Below, piece after piece: positions 61,134 to 64,000 of a stretch of 64,000 nt of DNA. The stretch is taken from assembly GCF_005780165.1 (NCBI RefSeq), contig NZ_VAUV01000006.1, positions 248,001-312,000 of the forward strand. The letters are read 5' to 3'. The notes below the pieces were generated by a model. That model did not search any database and was not told the DNA's origin. It was given only the letters and a program-made list of their open reading frames with translations. Numbering within the stretch: the first letter of the stretch is position 1; every line of letters begins with the position of its first letter. The position numbers and the translations under genes are program-made. The stretch comes from Phragmitibacter flavus (lineage in GTDB: Bacteria > Verrucomicrobiota > Verrucomicrobiia > Verrucomicrobiales > Verrucomicrobiaceae).

Positions 61134-61766
61134 ATGAGCTACTACACCAATTTCGTTAAAGACTTTCCCAGTCGATGCCTAGACTTACTAAAGTTTGAAA
61201 TGGAGGCAAAGAACAAAAATCTTGAGGTTACGTTGCTTCTTGTGGTCGCCGGACAAGCGATCTTCATGCCTTACGAGAGGCTGGATTTAAACAACTCAAA
61301 AAACAAGCACCCCTCAAAAGACTTCGAAAAATTTGAAACCGCGAGGTCTGATCTTCAAAAGGAGTTAGCTAAAAAATGCAAAGACTCCAGGCTATTTAAA
61401 GATGAAAATGGATCCTACAATTCCCATGCTTGGATCTACAAAGAATGTGCACCGGATCAAGTGAACCATGAAGCCGTCCCTGGTATGAGGCCAGTCGAAG
61501 ATAAGCTTGCCCTCACGATTGTTAAAATCCTTCGAAACGCACTTGCGCATGGCAATCTTCGAACGAACGGAAATCCCATCGATCGCTTGGTTTTCTTGTC
61601 CGGTATATACGAGTCTCCGAACTATAATCGCCTGGAATGCACTCCAGATAGCTTGCGATGCTTTCTGAAAAATTGGGCGACGATGCTGAAAAAATTAAAA
61701 ATTGATCATGCAACCATCATCGAAGGTCAATTCGGATCAGAGCTTCTCGAATCAGATGCCGCCTAA
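61134..61766 (+). CDS. HEPN-like protein in an AT-rich islet
   Basis: A 210-residue protein from ATG 61134. Its C-terminal half has the HEPN signature VEDKLALTIVKILRNALAHGNL, with R-N-x4-H (RNALAH). HEPN domains with this motif are metal-independent RNases in many toxins and defence proteins. The N-terminal part (FVKDFPSRCLDLLKFEMEAKNKNLEVTLLLVVAGQAIFMPYERLD) is helical. The gene's base composition is markedly more AT-rich than the flanking operon. It overlaps the next gene by 11 bases. The protein is not followed by a MNT-type nucleotidyltransferase, the usual HEPN partner. Confidence 0.75.
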   Translation: MSYYTNFVKDFPSRCLDLLKFEMEAKNKNLEVTLLLVVAGQAIFMPYERLDLNNSKNKHPSKDFEKFETARSDLQKELAKKCKDSRLFKDENGSYNSHAWIYKECAPDQVNHEAVPGMRPVEDKLALTIVKILRNALAHGNLRTNGNPIDRLVFLSGIYESPNYNRLECTPDSLRCFLKNWATMLKKLKIDHATIIEGQFGSELLESDAA

Positions 61767-62250
61767 ACTAGCATTTTATCCCTGCTGCGCAACCGATATC
61801 GAGGAACCGCGACATCTGCTATCCGGAATTGTAGATGAAATAATTTTCTGTGATATTCGGGAATACGAATCTTGGGAACCACTCGCAACTAGCCCAAATC
61901 TCCCTCAAGCTCGTTTTGTTATCATGGATGTTCGAAACGATCTATCACTCCTACCGCAGATTGATGTTTTCTTCTATCGTCGTGATTCTAATGGCGAGGG
62001 AGGCAGTGGTGTTTTCCTTCTATCTAAAACCTATCTAGATAAAATTATGAGGCGCATGAACCCTTCTGGAGGACTTCTTATTACCGATGGATCCAACCGA
62101 GGAAATGGAATTTATAAGAAAATGCTACGCGCTGGGGGATACACTAATCAGGCTTGGGGCAAGCACTTCCAGCTTTCACCTCATCAAGATCATTTCGAAG
62201 TTCACGGTCTAAAGAAAATTGAAATCTCGCCAGCAGAGCCAACCCGCTAA
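61756..62250 (+). CDS. Rossmann-like protein paired with the HEPN gene
   Basis: A 164-residue protein from ATG 61756 (MPPKLAFYPCCATDIEEPRH); a start at 61702 is less likely. The order of elements resembles a class I SAM-methyltransferase-like fold: FYPCCATDIEEP, then IIFCDIRE, ARFVIMDVRNDL, DVFFYRRDSNGEGGSG and KIMRRMNPSGGLLITDGSN. No clear SAM motif is certain, so this is structural inference. Its start overlaps the HEPN stop by 11 bases, so the two are probably a unit, perhaps toxin and antitoxin. No family was recognised. Confidence 0.7.
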   Translation: MPPKLAFYPCCATDIEEPRHLLSGIVDEIIFCDIREYESWEPLATSPNLPQARFVIMDVRNDLSLLPQIDVFFYRRDSNGEGGSGVFLLSKTYLDKIMRRMNPSGGLLITDGSNRGNGIYKKMLRAGGYTNQAWGKHFQLSPHQDHFEVHGLKKIEISPAEPTR

Positions 62251-62270
62251 ATCTCAAATCTCAACCCGCC

Positions 62271-64000
62271 ATGACCACTCCTCTCCCACCCATCCTTGAG
62301 GAAAAACTCGCCGCCTTCCGTCGGCGCGTGTGGCTCATCAAACTCACCGAAGGTCTTCTCGCCGGACTCTTCGGTCTCGCCCTCTCCTACCTGCTCGTCT
62401 TCGTCCTCGACCGCTTCTTCGAAACCCCCACCAGCGTCCGACTCGCCATCCTCCTCACTGGCACCTCCGTGCTCGCCCTCGGCCTCCCACTCAAATGGCA
62501 CCGCTGGGTCTGGCGTCAGCGCAAACTCGAAGATGCCGCCCGACTCATCCGTAAAAAATTCCCCCGACTCGGCGACCAGCTCCTCGGTCTCGTCGAACTC
62601 GCCCATCTCGAAAGCGGCCAAGGCGGACGCAGCGAAACCCTCGTGCGCGCCGCCATGCAGCAAACCGCCGAAGCCGTCAAAGATCGCGACTTCACCGAAG
62701 CCGTCCCCCACGCCCGCCATCGACCCTGGGCCTTCGCCTGCACCGCCCTGCTCGCCATCGCCATCGCCGCCCTCATCCTCGTCCCCGATGCCGCCCGCAA
62801 CGCCCTCGCCCGCTGGCTCACCCCCTGGCAAAACATCGAACGATACACTTTTGCCCGCGTCGAAAAACTCCCCTCCACCCTCGTTGTCCCCATCGCCGAG
62901 AACTTCGACCTCAACATCCAGCTCGCCGCCAACACCCAGTGGACCCCCCAAAGCGCCAACGCCCGCATTCCCAATCAACCGACGCTAACCGCCGGACTCG
63001 ACCCCAAAAAAACCTACCCCTTCACCTTCCCCGCCCAGAAAGCCGACACCACCCTTTCCCTCCGACTCGGCGACATCCGTCAAACTCTGCAACTCCATCC
63101 CCGTCCCCGACCCGAACTCACCCATCTCACCGCCCATCTCCGTCTCCCTTCCTACCTCCAATACAAAACCGAACCCCAGCAAGAAATCCACAGCGGCACC
63201 TTCACCCTCCTGCGCGGCACCGAAGCCGCCATCGAAGCCACCGCCAGTCGCGACCTCGCCCACGCCGAGATGGACGGCCAGATCCAAACCGTCAAAGCCG
63301 CCACCATCCGCACCTCCTACCGACAGATCGAAAACCCCACCCAGCACCAGCTCACTTGGCGCGACCAGCACGGCCTCACCCCCCGCGAACCCCTCACCCT
63401 CACTCTCAATCCCACCGAGGACCAGCCCCCCAAAGTCAACGCCCGTCGCGACAGCAACGAACAAGTCATCCTCGAGACCGAAACCATCACCCTCGACCTC
63501 AACATCAACGACGACTACGGCGTCCGCGAAGCCGGCCTCGAATGGCAGGGACTCTCCCCTGCGCCCGACGGCAAAACCCTCACCGGCAGCAAAATCACCG
63601 GCGGCGGCAATCCCGAAGCCCGCCAGTTCGAAACCCGCGCCACCTTCAGCCCCGCCCGTGACAAGGTCCCCCCTCAAACCATCGAACTCCGTGCCTGGGC
63701 CACCGACTACCTTCCGGACCGACCCCGCACCCGCTCCACCCCCTTCCTTCTTCACATCCTCAATCCCACCGACCACGCCCTCTGGCTCACCGACCAGTTC
63801 TCCCGCTGGCTGCAGGTCGCCCGTGAAAGCTACGACCGTGAACAGCAGCTCCACGAAACCAACCGCGAACTCCGCGCCCTCTCTCCCTCCGAACTCGACC
63901 GACCCGAAAACCGTCGTCGCGCCCAGCAACAAGCTGCCGCCGAAACCGCCAACGCCAACCGTCTCGACCAGCTCACCGATTCCGGTCGCGACCTCGTCAA
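62271..64000 (+). CDS. Large membrane protein, 5' part (DUF4175-like)
   Basis: The frame opens at ATG 62271 and is still open at the window edge, giving 576 residues. Two N-terminal membrane helices (EGLLAGLFGLALSYLLVFVL and AILLTGTSVLALGLPL) precede a cytosolic stretch (RKLEDAARLIRKKFPRLGDQLLGLVELAHLESG) and a third helix near residue 145. A long periplasmic part follows, with beta domains and then a helix-rich Glu/Arg/Gln stretch. The arrangement resembles DUF4175-type proteins often encoded beside MoxR/DUF58/BatA genes; this is from memory. It follows the HEPN islet and is the last gene of the operon seen. Confidence 0.82.
   Translation, partial: MTTPLPPILEEKLAAFRRRVWLIKLTEGLLAGLFGLALSYLLVFVLDRFFETPTSVRLAILLTGTSVLALGLPLKWHRWVWRQRKLEDAARLIRKKFPRLGDQLLGLVELAHLESGQGGRSETLVRAAMQQTAEAVKDRDFTEAVPHARHRPWAFACTALLAIAIAALILVPDAARNALARWLTPWQNIERYTFARVEKLPSTLVVPIAENFDLNIQLAANTQWTPQSANARIPNQPTLTAGLDPKKTYPFTFPAQKADTTLSLRLGDIRQTLQLHPRPRPELTHLTAHLRLPSYLQYKTEPQQEIHSGTFTLLRGTEAAIEATASRDLAHAEMDGQIQTVKAATIRTSYRQIENPTQHQLTWRDQHGLTPREPLTLTLNPTEDQPPKVNARRDSNEQVILETETITLDLNINDDYGVREAGLEWQGLSPAPDGKTLTGSKITGGGNPEARQFETRATFSPARDKVPPQTIELRAWATDYLPDRPRTRSTPFLLHILNPTDHALWLTDQFSRWLQVARESYDREQQLHETNRELRALSPSELDRPENRRRAQQQAAAETANANRLDQLTDSGRDLV

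Overview
The window looks like chromosomal DNA of a Verrucomicrobiota bacterium, probably near Verrucomicrobiaceae. This is inferred from the gene set: several secreted sulfatases, an autotransporter-type beta-strand-repeat protein with a PEP-CTERM tail, a DUF6807 (PmoA-like) protein, a large secreted mosaic subtilase, an lpxA/lolA outer-membrane gene set, and a MoxR-DUF58-BatA operon. Most of the window is GC-rich with strong C/G third-position bias. Bases 1-5500 and 61070-62250 are clearly more AT-rich and carry accessory genes.

Layout. (1) 1-5500, minus strand: an accessory island with a tight operon of a DNA cytosine-C5 methyltransferase, a phosphoribosyltransferase-like protein, an ORC/CDC6-like ATPase and an unrecognised protein cut by the window edge. 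It is preceded by a gutted hsdM relic and, at the island border, what looks like the C-terminal relic of a tyrosine recombinase. (2) 5554-10250: a sulfatase, a DUF433 antitoxin with a doubly broken PIN-like toxin, tRNA-Ser(GGA), an FmdB-like protein, a FabZ-like hotdog protein and LolA. (3) 10344-17062: two paralogous MFS transporters flanking the 1087-aa beta-strand-repeat/PEP-CTERM protein. (4) 17185-32126: mainly housekeeping genes (GlsB-type protein, glycine-zipper lipoprotein, ilvA, an RRM protein, miaA, aroB, dprA, a cystathionine-synthase-like enzyme, bioD, an EamA exporter behind a possible attenuator, a TIM-barrel isomerase-like protein, radC, lpxA, DUF6807). (5) 32186-44585: two secreted or cytosolic proteins of unclear role, a 1899-aa subtilase mosaic, two ADP-ribosylglycohydrolases around a threonine-aldolase-like enzyme, and nrdR. 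(6) 44713-53438: a double-sulfatase fusion, another sulfatase, glf, rfbA and a LOG-family protein. (7) 53645-64000: a MoxR-DUF58-BatA-type operon interrupted by a four-helix-bundle repeat element, a hairpin array and an AT-rich two-gene islet containing a HEPN-like protein.

The intergenic DNA is full of short repeats: 7-bp pyrimidine tandem arrays that touch or supply start and stop codons, 59-bp palindromes, GCATCTTGC hairpins, a 10-bp tandem family with a near-perfect 27-bp inverted repeat, CCGACGTNTCGTCGG hairpins, and hexamer-like CTCCTACTC tracts forming inverted ends of a four-helix-bundle element. The most promising candidates for new biology are the methyltransferase/PRTase/ATPase operon at the left edge, the HEPN islet near the right edge, and the leader-peptide/terminator arrangement before the EamA exporter.
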